Source: an uncultured Vicinamibacterales bacterium (GTDB taxonomy: Bacteria > Acidobacteriota > Vicinamibacteria > Vicinamibacterales > UBA8438). Taken from it: 64,000 nt of DNA. Positions 33,235 through 42,492 of the stretch are shown here, one piece after another; position 1 is the stretch's first letter; each line of letters starts with the position of its first letter. The position numbers and the translations under genes were made by a program. The stretch covers positions 5,514,910 to 5,578,909 of the forward strand of contig OY282382.1 of the NCBI GenBank assembly GCA_958295905.1. The letters are read 5' to 3'. The notes beneath the pieces were generated by a model. The model was not told the DNA's origin, made no database searches, and saw only the letters and a program-made list of their open reading frames with translations.

Positions 33235-33480
33235 GGGTCTCCGGCCCGCGGAGCGGCGCGGAGATGGACCAGCGCATGCCGCGCTGGCACCAGCGCCGGG
33301 ACGAGCTGAACCAGGCGCCGCTCGCCCACGAGGAATGGACCTGCTGAGGGTCCCCGGCCTGCGGAGCGGCGCGGAGATGGACCAGCGCATGCCGCGCTGG
33401 CGCCGGTGCCGGGACGAGCTGAACCAAGCGCCGCTCGCGCACGAGGAATGGACCCGCTGAGGGTCTCCGGCCCGCGGAGC
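33151..33480 (+). repeat. 113-bp tandem repeat, three copies, from the YgjP gene end
   Basis: Units begin ATGGACCAG at 33,151, 33,264 and 33,377. Each holds the last 28 codons of the gene including the stop (CGGGACGAGCTGAACCA, ATGGACC...CTGA) plus GGGTCTCCGGCCCGCGGAGC. Copies 2 and 3 lie after the stop and are not translated as part of the protein, although each keeps a short in-frame ATG-to-stop ORF. Confidence 0.93.
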
Positions 33481-33554
33481 CGGCCGCCGGCCGGCCGAAC
33501 CCGCCGTCGCCGGCGGCGTCCGCGCCCGGCGGCAAGCATCAGGTTCGAGGCACC

Positions 33555-33583
33555 GTGTATGTTATTTAATAAATAACATACAC
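33555..33583. promoter_or_regulatory. Perfect 29-bp AT-rich palindrome
   Basis: Arms GTGTATGTTATTTA and TAAATAACATACAC flank a single central A. It is striking in DNA that is otherwise about 70 percent GC. A second small inverted repeat, TGCTAT...ATAGCA (33,592-33,610), follows and is trailed by AAAAA. It could be an operator, a bidirectional terminator for the restriction operon and the convergent amidase gene, or an old mobile-element end. Confidence 0.7.
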
Positions 33584-33683
33584 CAGAAATATGCTATCGA
33601 CAAAATAGCAAAAAGGGAGCCGGAGGCCCGTGGGTTGGACACGCCTGGGAAACATGGCTCTCCGAGGCCAGGGTCTCGTCCTC

Positions 33684-35600
33684 TCAATCTTCCGGCCAAA
33701 CGAGGTCGGCGCGGATCCCCGGCAGGTTCCCGGCGGTGTGGACGTCGGCGTAGAGCCCGCCGGCCCGCAGGCTCTCGAGGTCGCGGGCCGAAAGGGCCAG
33801 CCGGCCGGAGGCCCGGGCGCGGCCGGGCCCGCCCAGCAGGTGCGCGACCGGTCCCGCGCCGCCGCCCTCGACGGCGCGGTGGACGTGGCTGAACAGCACG
33901 TCGCCGTCCACCACGCCGTGCACGGAGACCGACCAGGCGAGCTCGCGGCGGGCCCGGTCCAGCTCGAACCGCCCGCGCAGACCGGCCCCGTCCACCGCCG
34001 CCGGCTCCAACTCGATGACCACCGGCGGCGGCGGCGCGACCAAGCTCGGGGTGCTGTCGGGGGGGCGGCGATGGCCGGTCGCCTGCTCGAAGGCGTAGGC
34101 GAGCCGAATCAGGTCGGACTCGGCGAACCCGCGGCCGATCATCTCCAGCCCGACGGGCATGCCGTCGGCGGCGTACCCGGCCGGCACGGTGATGGCGGGC
34201 AGTCCCGAGATCGCGCTGAGGGCGCAGTTGCTGCCGGGCTGCGCCTGCCCCACCGGGCGGGCGGTCTCGCGGATGGTGGGATAGAGGAGCGCCGTCAGAT
34301 CGTGCTCGTCGAGCAGCGCCTCGACGGCGGCCCGCGCCACGTCGCGCCGGGCCAGCCGCGCGCGGTAGTCGTCGGTGTCGAGGGTCTCCACCTCGAGCGA
34401 CGTGCGGAGACCGCGGTCGATGACCTCGTGGTAGAGCCCGAGCTCGACCAGCTCGGCCAGCGAACGCACCGGAGCGTCCGGGGTCGCGGCCAGATAGGCG
34501 TCGAAGTCGCGCCTGAACTCGAGGCCGATCACCGACGCCTCCTCCAGGAGCGACCGCAGATCGGTCTCGCCGACGTCGATGATCTCGGCCCCCGCGGCGG
34601 CCATCGCTTCCGCCGCGGTCTCGATGACGGTGCTGACGGGACGCTCGGCGCCCGAGTCGCCCAGCAGCTCGTCGAGCACCGCGAGCCGCGCGCCCCGCAG
34701 CCCGCCGGCGTCGAGGGCGTCCCGGAAAGAGGCCGGGACCCGGCCCGCGCTCCGGCTCGTCACCGGGTCGGCGGGGTCGACGCCCACGGTGGCGTCCAGG
34801 GTGATCGCCAGGTCCTCGACCGAGCGCGCAAGAGGCCCGCCGATGTCCTGGGTGGTCGAGAGGGGCACGATCCCGTCGCCGCTCGCCAGCCCCCGCGTCC
34901 CGCGCAGCCCCACCAGGGCGTGGTGGGCCGACGGGATCCGGATCGACCCGCAGGTGTCGCTCCCCATGCCGACGGCGCCGAAGCTCGCGGCCACCGCGGC
35001 GCCGGTGCCGCCGCTCGACCCCCCGGGATTGCGGGTCGGGTCGTAGGGGTTCCGGGTCTGGCCGGTGACCGAGCTGACGGTGGTGATGCCGCGGGCGAGC
35101 TCGTGCATGTTCGTCTTGCCGAGCACGATCGCCCCCGCCTCGCGCAGACGCCGCACCTGGGTCGCGTCGTCCGGCGGCACGGACGTCGCCAGACCGACGG
35201 CCCCCGCGCTCGTCGGCATGTCCGCGGTGTCGTAGTTGTCCTTCACGACGACGGGAATGCCGTGCAGCGGGCCGCGCACCTGTCCCGCCGCGCGCTCGGC
35301 GTCGAGCCGGCCGGCCTCGGCGGCGGCGTTCGGGTTGACGACGACCATCGCGTGGAGCGCCGGTCCCCGCCGGTCGTAGGCGTCGATGCGCGCCAGATAC
35401 CCCGCCACCAGCCCGCGCGACGTCACCTCGCCGGCGTCGAGGGCCGCGGCGAGCTCGGTGATGGACCGCTCCATGACGTCGAAGGCCGCGCCGTCGGCCC
35501 CGCCGTCCGGCTCTCCACACCCGGCGGCGGCGAACAGGACGAACACGAACGCCGGGGCGCCGTTTCCCGACGCGAATCGCGCAGCCGTGCGCACCTTCAT
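33684..35600 (-). CDS. Amidase lipoprotein with C-terminal CHRD domain
   Basis: 638 aa. Signal peptide with lipobox FVFVLFAAAGCG (Cys about residue 28), so envelope-anchored. The amidase-signature domain (about 40-510) has the catalytic triad: lysine in GIPVVVKDNYDT, cis-serine and nucleophile serine in NPGGSSGGTGAAVAASFG then GSDTCGSIRIPS. The last about 110 residues (LRGRFELDRARRELAWSVSV, HTAGNLPGIRADLVW) are a CHRD domain, an unusual addition to an amidase. Substrate is unknown. A perfect AGGAGG lies 6 bases before the ATG. It converges with the restriction locus. Confidence 0.88.
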   Translation of the reverse strand: MKVRTAARFASGNGAPAFVFVLFAAAGCGEPDGGADGAAFDVMERSITELAAALDAGEVTSRGLVAGYLARIDAYDRRGPALHAMVVVNPNAAAEAGRLDAERAAGQVRGPLHGIPVVVKDNYDTADMPTSAGAVGLATSVPPDDATQVRRLREAGAIVLGKTNMHELARGITTVSSVTGQTRNPYDPTRNPGGSSGGTGAAVAASFGAVGMGSDTCGSIRIPSAHHALVGLRGTRGLASGDGIVPLSTTQDIGGPLARSVEDLAITLDATVGVDPADPVTSRSAGRVPASFRDALDAGGLRGARLAVLDELLGDSGAERPVSTVIETAAEAMAAAGAEIIDVGETDLRSLLEEASVIGLEFRRDFDAYLAATPDAPVRSLAELVELGLYHEVIDRGLRTSLEVETLDTDDYRARLARRDVARAAVEALLDEHDLTALLYPTIRETARPVGQAQPGSNCALSAISGLPAITVPAGYAADGMPVGLEMIGRGFAESDLIRLAYAFEQATGHRRPPDSTPSLVAPPPPVVIELEPAAVDGAGLRGRFELDRARRELAWSVSVHGVVDGDVLFSHVHRAVEGGGAGPVAHLLGGPGRARASGRLALSARDLESLRAGGLYADVHTAGNLPGIRADLVWPED

Positions 35601-35720
35601 CTGTCGCCTCCTTGGTTCGCAGCGTGGCCGGTGATCGTACATCAGTCCTCCCGCCGTCCTGCGGGCCCGGCGGCAAGGGCCCTCCGCACGCCGGCGGCGG
35701 CCACGGATCGAAGGTGCCGG

Positions 35721-35888
35721 GGCGCGCGTCAGATTCGTGAAATGACTGCCCCTGGCGCCGTCAGGTCGGCGATTTCCGTGCCGTTCTCGGTATCGAGGCC
35801 CTCCCGAACGGGCTTTATCTTGGGGCTTTGGCGCCTGGGATCCCCCGGAGGCCGGTTCCGGCGGCGGCGCCTCACTTTTTGACGTGCA
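35721..35888. repeat. MITE-like element with terminal inverted repeats, copy C
   Basis: Starts GGCGCGCGTCAGATTCGTGA and ends TCACTTTTTGACGTGC. The interior CCCCTGGCGCCGTCAG, GGCGATTTCCGTGCCGTT and CCCTCCCGAACGGGC match copy A almost base for base. About 168 bp, lying between divergent genes. Confidence 0.7.
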
Positions 35889-35927
35889 AGGCGCCGCCGT
35901 CTCGACCGGTATCGACCGCCGCGCGGG

Positions 35928-35933
35928 TACAAT
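35928..35933 (+). promoter_or_regulatory. -10 hexamer for a leaderless M28 peptidase mRNA
   Basis: TACAAT is followed by six bases (GGGCGG) and then the ATG at 35940, so transcription should start at or next to the start codon. No -35 or Shine-Dalgarno is seen. Confidence 0.5.
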
Positions 35934-35939
35934 GGGCGG

Positions 35940-37595
35940 ATGACTGCGCGCTGGGCGGTGGCGGCGGCGACCACCGTGATTCTGGTGGCGGCGGGGGTGG
36001 CGCAGGATCCGGCCCCGGCCCCGGGCGGCGAATCGATCCGGGCCGGCGACCTGGAGGCGGACGTCCGGTTCCTCGCCGGCGACAGCCTGCAGGGCCGGCT
36101 GACGGACACCCCCGGGAACCGGGTCGCGGCCGACTTCATCGCCTCGCGGTTCGCCCGGCTCGGTCTCGCGCCGGTCGGGTCCGGCGGCACCCACTTCCAC
36201 CGCTTCGATCTGCTGACGACCGCGCTCGGCACCGACAACGCGCTGCGGGTCACGGGGCTCGGGGAGTCGGACTTCGCGCTCGGCGAGACGTTCTATCCGG
36301 ACCCCGCGAGCGCCAGCGCGACCGCCGCCGGGAACGTCGTGTTCGTCGGGTTCGGCATCGCCGCCCCGTCCCTGGAGCACGACGACTACCGCGCCGCCGG
36401 CCTCGCCGGCGCCGCCGACCTGGACGGGGCGGTCGCCCTCATGCTGAATCACGAGCCGGGCGAGTTCCGCCCGGACAGCCCCTTCGACGGCACGACGCGA
36501 TCCGAAGCGTCGCGGCTGGTGCGCAAGGTGCTGGCGGCCCAGGCCCGGGGCGCGGTTGCGGTGCTGGTCGCCCCCGACCGCCACAACCACGGGGGCGCGC
36601 GGGGACCGGCCCGTCCGATGGGGGCGGTCTGGCCGACGCGCCCGCCCCGCGTGCCGCGCTACGGGCTCGCGAGCTGGGTGGAGGCGGTGGACGTTCCCGT
36701 CGCCCACATCTCCGGGGACCTGGCGGAACGGATCGCAGAATCGGCCGGCCTTTCCTTCGACGATCTGGCGGAGGCGGCGGAGGCGCTCGGCGGGATCGCG
36801 CCGGTGCCGCTGGCGGGACCGCGGGTCGAGCTGACCACGTCGGTCCGCCGGACGACGGTGCCGAACCGCAACGTCGTCGGCCTGATCGAGGGCGCGGACC
36901 CGGAGCGCCGGGACGAGTGGATCATCATCGGCGCCCACTACGACCATGACGGCGCGATCGGACCGGTCATCTACAACGGCGCCGACGACGACGCATCGGG
37001 CGTGGCCGGACTCATCGAGATCGCCGAGGCCTACCGCGTCGCCGCCCGCGGCGGCGACCGGCCGCGACGGTCCATCCTGCTCGCCGCGTGGAACTCGGAG
37101 GAGCAGGGTCTGCTGGGGGCGTGGGCCTACACGGAAGCGCCGCTGCACCCGCTCGCCCGGACCGTGGCGGTCCTGAACATGGACATGATCGGCCGGGACG
37201 AGGAGATCCCGAACATCGGAGGCCTGCGGTTCCGCGGTCTCGAGCCGCAGTCGGCCGAGAGCAACCGCAACGCCGTCAACATCTTGGGCTACACCCGATC
37301 ACCGGACCTGCGGCGGGCGGTCGAGCGCGCCAACCGCACGACGGGGCTGGACGTGCGGTTCCGGTACGACGACAACGCCTCGAACCTGCTGCGGCGCAGC
37401 GACCAGTGGCCCTTCCTCTACCGGGAGGTCCCGGCGCTCTTCGTGCACACCGGACTGCACCCCGACTACCACACCGAGCGGGACCGGCCGGAGAAGCTCC
37501 GCTACGGCAAGATGACCCGCGTCGTGCGGATGGTGCACCAACTGAGCTGGGATCTCGCGGCGAACGCGGGCCGCCCCGTCTACGTGCCGCGTTGA
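35940..37595 (+). CDS. Secreted M28-family zinc aminopeptidase with PA domain
   Basis: 551 aa with a Sec signal (AVAAATTVILVAAGVAQ). The first about 300 residues include a protease-associated (PA) insert (VVFVGFGIAAPSLEHDDY). The M28 zinc ligands are visible: GAHYDHDG, NGADDDASGVAG, WNSEEQGLLGA (catalytic/ligand glutamates), NMDMIGRDE and HPDYHTERD. It should act outside the cytosol on peptides for scavenging. Length is normal for the PA-containing group. It is monocistronic as far as can be seen, with a leaderless promoter. Confidence 0.92.
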   Translation: MTARWAVAAATTVILVAAGVAQDPAPAPGGESIRAGDLEADVRFLAGDSLQGRLTDTPGNRVAADFIASRFARLGLAPVGSGGTHFHRFDLLTTALGTDNALRVTGLGESDFALGETFYPDPASASATAAGNVVFVGFGIAAPSLEHDDYRAAGLAGAADLDGAVALMLNHEPGEFRPDSPFDGTTRSEASRLVRKVLAAQARGAVAVLVAPDRHNHGGARGPARPMGAVWPTRPPRVPRYGLASWVEAVDVPVAHISGDLAERIAESAGLSFDDLAEAAEALGGIAPVPLAGPRVELTTSVRRTTVPNRNVVGLIEGADPERRDEWIIIGAHYDHDGAIGPVIYNGADDDASGVAGLIEIAEAYRVAARGGDRPRRSILLAAWNSEEQGLLGAWAYTEAPLHPLARTVAVLNMDMIGRDEEIPNIGGLRFRGLEPQSAESNRNAVNILGYTRSPDLRRAVERANRTTGLDVRFRYDDNASNLLRRSDQWPFLYREVPALFVHTGLHPDYHTERDRPEKLRYGKMTRVVRMVHQLSWDLAANAGRPVYVPR

Positions 37596-37664
37596 GCCGA
37601 CGCGGCGGGGCTCCCGCCGCGGGTCCCCACCATCCCGGCCGAAACCCGACGTCTACCGGCGCCC

Positions 37665-38300
37665 TCACCGGACCGGGGACCGCGCATCCGACGGCCCGGC
37701 GGAACGCGGTGACGCGACGCGCCGGTCGTCGAACGTGCAGGCGCGCCGCAGGCTCGCTTCCAGCAGGGCCAGATACCGGGCGCGCGGGATCTCGACCGCG
37801 CCGAACTGTTCCAGGTGGGGCGTCACCCACTGCACGTCCAGCAGCCGGTAACCGCGGTCGCGGAGCCGCGACACCAGAAAACTGAGGGCCACCTTGGAGG
37901 CGTCCCGGACGTGGTGGAACATCGACTCGCCGAAGAACGCGCCGCGCACGCCGACCCCGTAGAGGCCGCCGGCGAGCCGGTCGCCGGCCCACACCTCGAC
38001 CGAGTGCGCATGCCCGGTCCGATGCAACCGGCAGTAGCTCTCCCGGATCTCGTCGTCGATCCAGGTGCCGTCGGCGTCGTCCCTCGACCCGCAGGCGGTG
38101 ATGACGTCGCGGAACGCCTCGTTCACGGTGCAACGGAACCGCTGTTGGCGCACCACCCGGGCGAGCCGCCGGGAGACTCGAAAACCGTCGATCGGAATCA
38201 CCCCGCGCCGCTCCGGAGAGAACCAGCGGAGATCACCGTCGACGGCCATCGGGAAGTAGCCGGCCTGGTAGGCGCCGAGCAGGGTCGCAATCGGAATCAT
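37665..38300 (-). CDS. aat: Leucyl/phenylalanyl-tRNA--protein transferase
   Basis: Adds Leu or Phe from tRNA to proteins with N-terminal Arg or Lys, marking them for ClpS/ClpAP degradation. Family segments: YQAGYFPMAVDGDLRWFSPE, RRGVIPID, GTWIDDEI, HAHSVEVWAGDRLAGGLYGV, FGESMFHHVRDASKVAL and LLDVQWVTPHL. 211 aa, a normal length, with a short disordered tail. It is divergent from apaG. Confidence 0.95.
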   Translation of the reverse strand: MIPIATLLGAYQAGYFPMAVDGDLRWFSPERRGVIPIDGFRVSRRLARVVRQQRFRCTVNEAFRDVITACGSRDDADGTWIDDEIRESYCRLHRTGHAHSVEVWAGDRLAGGLYGVGVRGAFFGESMFHHVRDASKVALSFLVSRLRDRGYRLLDVQWVTPHLEQFGAVEIPRARYLALLEASLRRACTFDDRRVASPRSAGPSDARSPVR

Positions 38301-38412
38301 GATCCGCCGGCGGGCGCCGTTCGCCGCCCCGTCACCGAGCCGCCCCGCGGCTCCGCCCGCCGCCGCCTCCCGCCGGGGGTTGCGCCGTTACCCGGCGCAG
38401 AGCCCAGGTCGT

Positions 38413-38517
38413 TACAATAGTCGGGATGGTGGAACGCCGCGCCGGGCGTCCGCCACGTTGAACCGGCGCCGGACCGCGAGCCCCCGCCCGGCCCCGTCCC
38501 CGCAGGCCGGGGCCGGA
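38413..38517 (+). promoter_or_regulatory. apaG leader: -10 hexamer, 11-codon ORF and GC hairpin
   Basis: TACAAT (38,413-38,418) lies 7 bases before an ATG that opens an 11-codon ORF (MVERRAGRPPR, 38,426-38,461). A 9-bp all-GC stem follows (38,487-38,496 with 38,508-38,517). apaG starts at 38,564. The layout resembles a leader-peptide/attenuator, but this is speculative. Confidence 0.3.
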
Positions 38518-38563
38518 CGGGCGTTCGGCGGCGCCTGCGGAAGAATCGACACTCGAGGACTCG

Positions 38564-38959
38564 ATGCAGGATAGCAGCATCCATACGTCGGAGGCGGTCA
38601 CCCGGGGGATCCGGGTCGCCGTCACGTCACGTTTCTCCCATCTCGAAGCGCATCAGACCCGGTGGTTCACCTACACCATCCGCATTACCAACGAGAGCCT
38701 CGACACGGTGCGGCTGATCAGCCGGCACTGGATCATCACCAACGGATCGAACGAGGTGGAGCAGGTCCGGGGCCCCGGGGTGGTCGGCAAGCAGCCGACG
38801 CTCTCCCCCGGACAGTCGTTCGAGTACACCTCCGGCTGCCCGCTCTCGACGCCGTTCGGGTCGATGCGCGGCACCTACCAGATGGTGACCGAGGACGGGG
38901 CCAAGTTCGACGCCGAGATTGCCGAGTTCGCGCTGACCGAGCCGTACACGGTGCACTGA
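38564..38959 (+). CDS. apaG: ApaG-domain protein (DUF525)
   Basis: 131 aa, the full ApaG beta-sandwich: RFSHLEAHQTRWFTYTIRIT, then SRHWIITNGSNEVEQVRGPG, VVGKQPTLSPGQSFEYTSGC and GSMRGTYQMV. ApaG is a small cytosolic protein linked to Co2+/Mg2+ efflux and diadenosine tetraphosphate levels in enterobacteria; the mechanism is unclear. GAGGA precedes the ATG by 5 bases. It is divergent from aat, with about 140 bases of possible leader. Confidence 0.95.
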   Translation: MQDSSIHTSEAVTRGIRVAVTSRFSHLEAHQTRWFTYTIRITNESLDTVRLISRHWIITNGSNEVEQVRGPGVVGKQPTLSPGQSFEYTSGCPLSTPFGSMRGTYQMVTEDGAKFDAEIAEFALTEPYTVH

Positions 38960-38962
38960 ACC

Positions 38963-39141
38963 GTGTTCGTGCGGATCGACGACCGTCGCGTCGAGCTGCG
39001 GCCGGCGAACCGCAACCCGGCGCACAGACGCGGGTCGACGAAACGAACCACGACATCGGCGACCTGCGAGACCGGACCGGCAAGCTCGAAGGTGTTCTGA
39101 CCGCCCTCATCGGCAACCAGACCCAATCCGACGCGGCGTGA
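38963..39141 (+). pseudogene. Frameshifted remnant of a small coiled-coil protein gene
   Basis: VFVRIDDRRVELRP (frame from 38,963) continues, after a frameshift, as QTRVDETNHDIGDLRDRTGK and LEGVLTALIG to a stop at 39,141. The two parts together match the C-terminal pattern of the small heptad-repeat proteins common in these genomes. No start remains. The rest of the 38,960-39,300 gap holds nothing recognised apart from two related GC-rich GGGGCGCAG..CCTCAGCCCGCCGT stretches at about 39,211-39,240 and 39,283-39,312. Confidence 0.5.
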
Positions 39142-39300
39142 ACCCGCACGCCGAAACCGCCTCGCCGCCCGCGGCTCCAGCCCGCTGTCGTCCAGTGGGC
39201 GGTCCGGGTGCCGCCGGGGCGCAGCCCTCAGCCCGCCGTTCCCGACCGGCCGCGACGGCGGTTTGGCGGGCGCGCAGGGCCGCAATGGGGCGCAGACCCC

Positions 39301-40068
39301 TCAGCCCGCCGTCCCGACCGGCGCCAGGCGGATGCCGGCGTCCTCCAGACGTGACCGCAGCGTGGCGGCGAGATCGCCGGCGCCCGGGGTGTCGCCGTGC
39401 AGACAGATGGTGTCGCGGCGAAGGCGGATCACCTCCCCGGTGACGGCGGCGACCTCGCCGCGCTCGACCAGACGCAGCGCCCGGTCCGCCACCGCCGCCG
39501 GGTCGGTGATCACCGCGTTCGGCTCGCGCCGCGGCACCAGCGAACCGTCGGCGCGGTAGGCGCGGTCCGCGAACACCTCGGCCGCCGTCGGCAGACCGGC
39601 CGCCTCGCCGGCGTCGATGAGACAGGAGCCCGAGCCGCCGAACAGGATCAGTCGGTCGTCGACCGCGCGCACCGCCCGCGCGATCGCATCGGCCAGCCTC
39701 CGGTCGCGGGCCGCCCGGTTGTAGAGCGCGCCGTGCGGCTTGACGTGGCGCAGCCGCGCGCCCTCGGCCGCCGCCACCCCGGCGAGGGCGCCGATCTGAT
39801 ACACGACCAAGTCTTCGAGCTCCTGCGGGTCCATCGCGATGTCCCGCCGGCCGAATCCGATCAGATCGGCGTATCCCGGATGCGCCCCCGGCACCGCCCC
39901 GCAGGCGGCGGCGAGACGCACGGTCCGGCGCATGACCGACGGATCGCCGCCGTGGCACCCGCAGGCGACGTTGGCCGAGGTGACGTGCGGAAGCATCCGC
40001 TCGTCATCTCCGATGACATAGGGACCGAACGACTCTCCGACGTCGGCGTTCAGATCGATGCGCTCCAT
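39301..40068 (-). CDS. pxpA: 5-oxoprolinase subunit A (LamB/YcsF family)
   Basis: PxpA works with PxpB and PxpC to hydrolyse 5-oxoproline to glutamate. 255 aa from ATG 40068 (MERIDLNADVGESFG). Conserved: SANVACGCHGGDPSVM, GAVPGAHPGYAD, RLRHVKPHGALYN and DTICLHGDTPGA. pxpBC are not adjacent, so either they are elsewhere or PxpA acts with other partners. A -10-like TATGAT lies 7 bases before the ATG. Confidence 0.93.
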   Translation of the reverse strand: MERIDLNADVGESFGPYVIGDDERMLPHVTSANVACGCHGGDPSVMRRTVRLAAACGAVPGAHPGYADLIGFGRRDIAMDPQELEDLVVYQIGALAGVAAAEGARLRHVKPHGALYNRAARDRRLADAIARAVRAVDDRLILFGGSGSCLIDAGEAAGLPTAAEVFADRAYRADGSLVPRREPNAVITDPAAVADRALRLVERGEVAAVTGEVIRLRRDTICLHGDTPGAGDLAATLRSRLEDAGIRLAPVGTAG

Positions 40069-40075
40069 GATCGGC

Positions 40076-40081
40076 ATCATA
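40076..40081 (-). promoter_or_regulatory. -10 hexamer for a leaderless pxpA mRNA
   Basis: On the minus strand TATGAT is followed by 7 bases (GCCGATC) and the ATG at 40068. No Shine-Dalgarno is seen. Confidence 0.4.
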
Positions 40082-40288
40082 CGCCGGGTCCCGGGAGCCC
40101 GCGGCAAGAGGTCCGCCGCATCGACCGGCGATGCGGCGCGCGCGCTCCCGCGACGGGCCCCCCGCGTCCCCGCGCCGGCCGGGCCGGCGGGACCGGGAAC
40201 GCGGGCGATCCGGTAAGATCATGCTTTTCCGAACGCCCCGACGCGGCGTTCAGCAGGACACCGCAAGACGGAAGCAGAGGACAAGCCG

Positions 40289-42457
40289 ATGACGGACCGG
40301 GTGAACGCGGGAGGGCTTCAGGTCGACAAGGCGCTGTACGACTTCATCAACGACGAGGCGCTGCCGGGCACCGGCATCACCCCGGAGACCTTCTGGTCCG
40401 GTTTCGACGGCCTGGTGCACGACCTCGCCCCCCGCAACCGCGAGCTGCTGGACACCCGCGACGAGCTGCAGACCCGCATCGATGCGTGGTACCGCGAGAA
40501 CCGCGGCCAGCCGATCGACTTGGCGGAGTACAAGTCGGTGCTCCAGGAGATCGGCTATCTCGTGCCGGAAGGCGACGACTTCACCGTCGAGACCGCGAAC
40601 GTCGACCCCGAGATCTCGACCATCGCCGGTCCCCAGCTCGTCGTCCCCGTCACCAACCCCCGCTACGCCCTGAACGCCGCCAACGCCCGGTGGGGCAGCC
40701 TCTACGACGCCCTCTACGGCACCGACGCGATTCCCGAGGACGACGGCGCCGAGCGGACCGCCGCCTACAACAAGGTGCGCGGCGACCGGGTGATCGCCCA
40801 TGTGCGCGCCTTCCTCGACGCGGCCGCCCCCCTCGCGGCGGGCAGCCATGCCGACGTGACCGCCTATGCGGTCGCGGACGGCGCCCTCGCGGCCACCCTC
40901 GAGGGCGGACGCGCCTCCGGGCTCGCCGACCCGTCCCGGTTCGCGGGACACCGCGGGGACGCGGACGCGCCGTCGTCCGTCCTGCTGCGGAACAACGGCC
41001 TGCACATCGACGTCGTGATCGACCGCGCCCACCCGGTGGGGCGCGACGACAAGGCGGGCGTGCGCGACGTGGTCCTCGAAGCGGCGATGACGACGATCAT
41101 GGACCTCGAGGACTCGGTCTCGACGGTGGACGCCGAGGACAAGGTCGTCGCCTACCGCAACTGGCTCGGGCTGCTCAAGGGCGACCTGACGGACCGGTTC
41201 GAGAAGGGCGGCCGCGTGGTCGACCGCGCCCTGAACGCCGACCGCACCTATACCGCGCCGGACGGGTCCGAGCTCACGCTGAAGGGCACCAGCCTGATGC
41301 TCATCCGCAACGTCGGCCACCTGATGACGAACCCGGCGATTCTCGACCGCGGCGGCAACGAGGCCCCCGAGGGCCTGCTCGACGCGATGATCTCGACCGT
41401 GATCGCCCTCCACGATCTGCAGAACCGGAAGAACAGCCGCGCCGGATCCGTCTACATCGTCAAGCCCAAGATGCACGGCCCCGAGGAGGTCGCCTTCTGC
41501 GACCGGACCCTCGCCCGGGTCGAGGACGCCCTGGGGCTAGACCGCTACACCCTGAAGATCGGGATCATGGACGAGGAGCGGCGGACCACCGTCAACCTCA
41601 AGGAGTGCATCCGGGCCGCCAAGGACCGGGTGTTCTTCATCAACACCGGGTTCCTCGACCGGACCGGCGACGAGATGCACACCGCCATGGAGTCGGGGCC
41701 GATGATCCGCAAGGCGGAGATGAAGTCGGCGGCCTGGATGACCACCTACGAGGACTGGAACGTCGACGTCGGCCTGGAATGCGGCCTCCCCGGCCACGCC
41801 CAGATCGGCAAGGGCATGTGGGCCATGCCCGACCTGATGGCGGCCATGCTGAAGGCCAAGATCGGCCACCCCGAGGCCGGCGCCAACACCGCCTGGGTGC
41901 CGTCACCCACCGCCGCCACCCTGCACGCCACCCACTACCACCAGACCGACGTGAACCAGCGCCAGGACGCGCTGAGGTCGCGGCCCCGCGCCGACCTCGA
42001 CCGCATCCTCACCATTCCCCGCGAAGAGTCCCCCAACTGGTCGGCGGAGGAGATTCAGCAGGAGCTGGACAACAACGCGCAGGGCATCCTCGGCTACGTC
42101 GTGCGCTGGATCGACCAGGGCATCGGCTGCTCCAAGGTCCCCGACATCAACAACGTCGGGCTGATGGAGGACCGCGCCACCCTGCGCATCTCCAGCCAGC
42201 ACATCTGCAACTGGCTGCGCCACGGCGTCTGCACCGAGGCCCAGGTGCGCGAGACCCTGCAGCGCATGGCCGCGGTCGTCGACGGCCAGAACGCCGGCGA
42301 CCCCAACTACCGGCCCATGGCCCCGAACTTCGACGCCAGCGTCGCGTTCCAGGCCGCCTGCGACCTCGTCTTCAAGGGCCGCGAGCAGCCCAACGGCTAC
42401 ACCGAACCGATCCTCCACGCGCGGCGGCAGGAGGCGAAAGCGAAGTTCGGGAGGTAG
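40289..42457 (+). CDS. glcB: Malate synthase G
   Basis: Condenses glyoxylate and acetyl-CoA to malate in the glyoxylate shunt or glycolate use. 722 aa, the isoform G length. Conserved: [19 protein letters not shown] (metal-binding acidic region), [18 protein letters not shown] with the catalytic arginine, [15 protein letters not shown] [36 protein letters not shown] and [11 protein letters not shown]. It is cytosolic. Isocitrate lyase is not in the window. AGAGGA lies about 8 bases before the ATG. Confidence 0.97.
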   Translation: MTDRVNAGGLQVDKALYDFINDEALPGTGITPETFWSGFDGLVHDLAPRNRELLDTRDELQTRIDAWYRENRGQPIDLAEYKSVLQEIGYLVPEGDDFTVETANVDPEISTIAGPQLVVPVTNPRYALNAANARWGSLYDALYGTDAIPEDDGAERTAAYNKVRGDRVIAHVRAFLDAAAPLAAGSHADVTAYAVADGALAATLEGGRASGLADPSRFAGHRGDADAPSSVLLRNNGLHIDVVIDRAHPVGRDDKAGVRDVVLEAAMTTIMDLEDSVSTVDAEDKVVAYRNWLGLLKGDLTDRFEKGGRVVDRALNADRTYTAPDGSELTLKGTSLMLIRNVGHLMTNPAILDRGGNEAPEGLLDAMISTVIALHDLQNRKNSRAGSVYIVKPKMHGPEEVAFCDRTLARVEDALGLDRYTLKIGIMDEERRTTVNLKECIRAAKDRVFFINTGFLDRTGDEMHTAMESGPMIRKAEMKSAAWMTTYEDWNVDVGLECGLPGHAQIGKGMWAMPDLMAAMLKAKIGHPEAGANTAWVPSPTAATLHATHYHQTDVNQRQDALRSRPRADLDRILTIPREESPNWSAEEIQQELDNNAQGILGYVVRWIDQGIGCSKVPDINNVGLMEDRATLRISSQHICNWLRHGVCTEAQVRETLQRMAAVVDGQNAGDPNYRPMAPNFDASVAFQAACDLVFKGREQPNGYTEPILHARRQEAKAKFGR

Positions 42458-42492
42458 CAGGCGCGCCGATTCAAGGGCCGAGAGGCGGCCAC

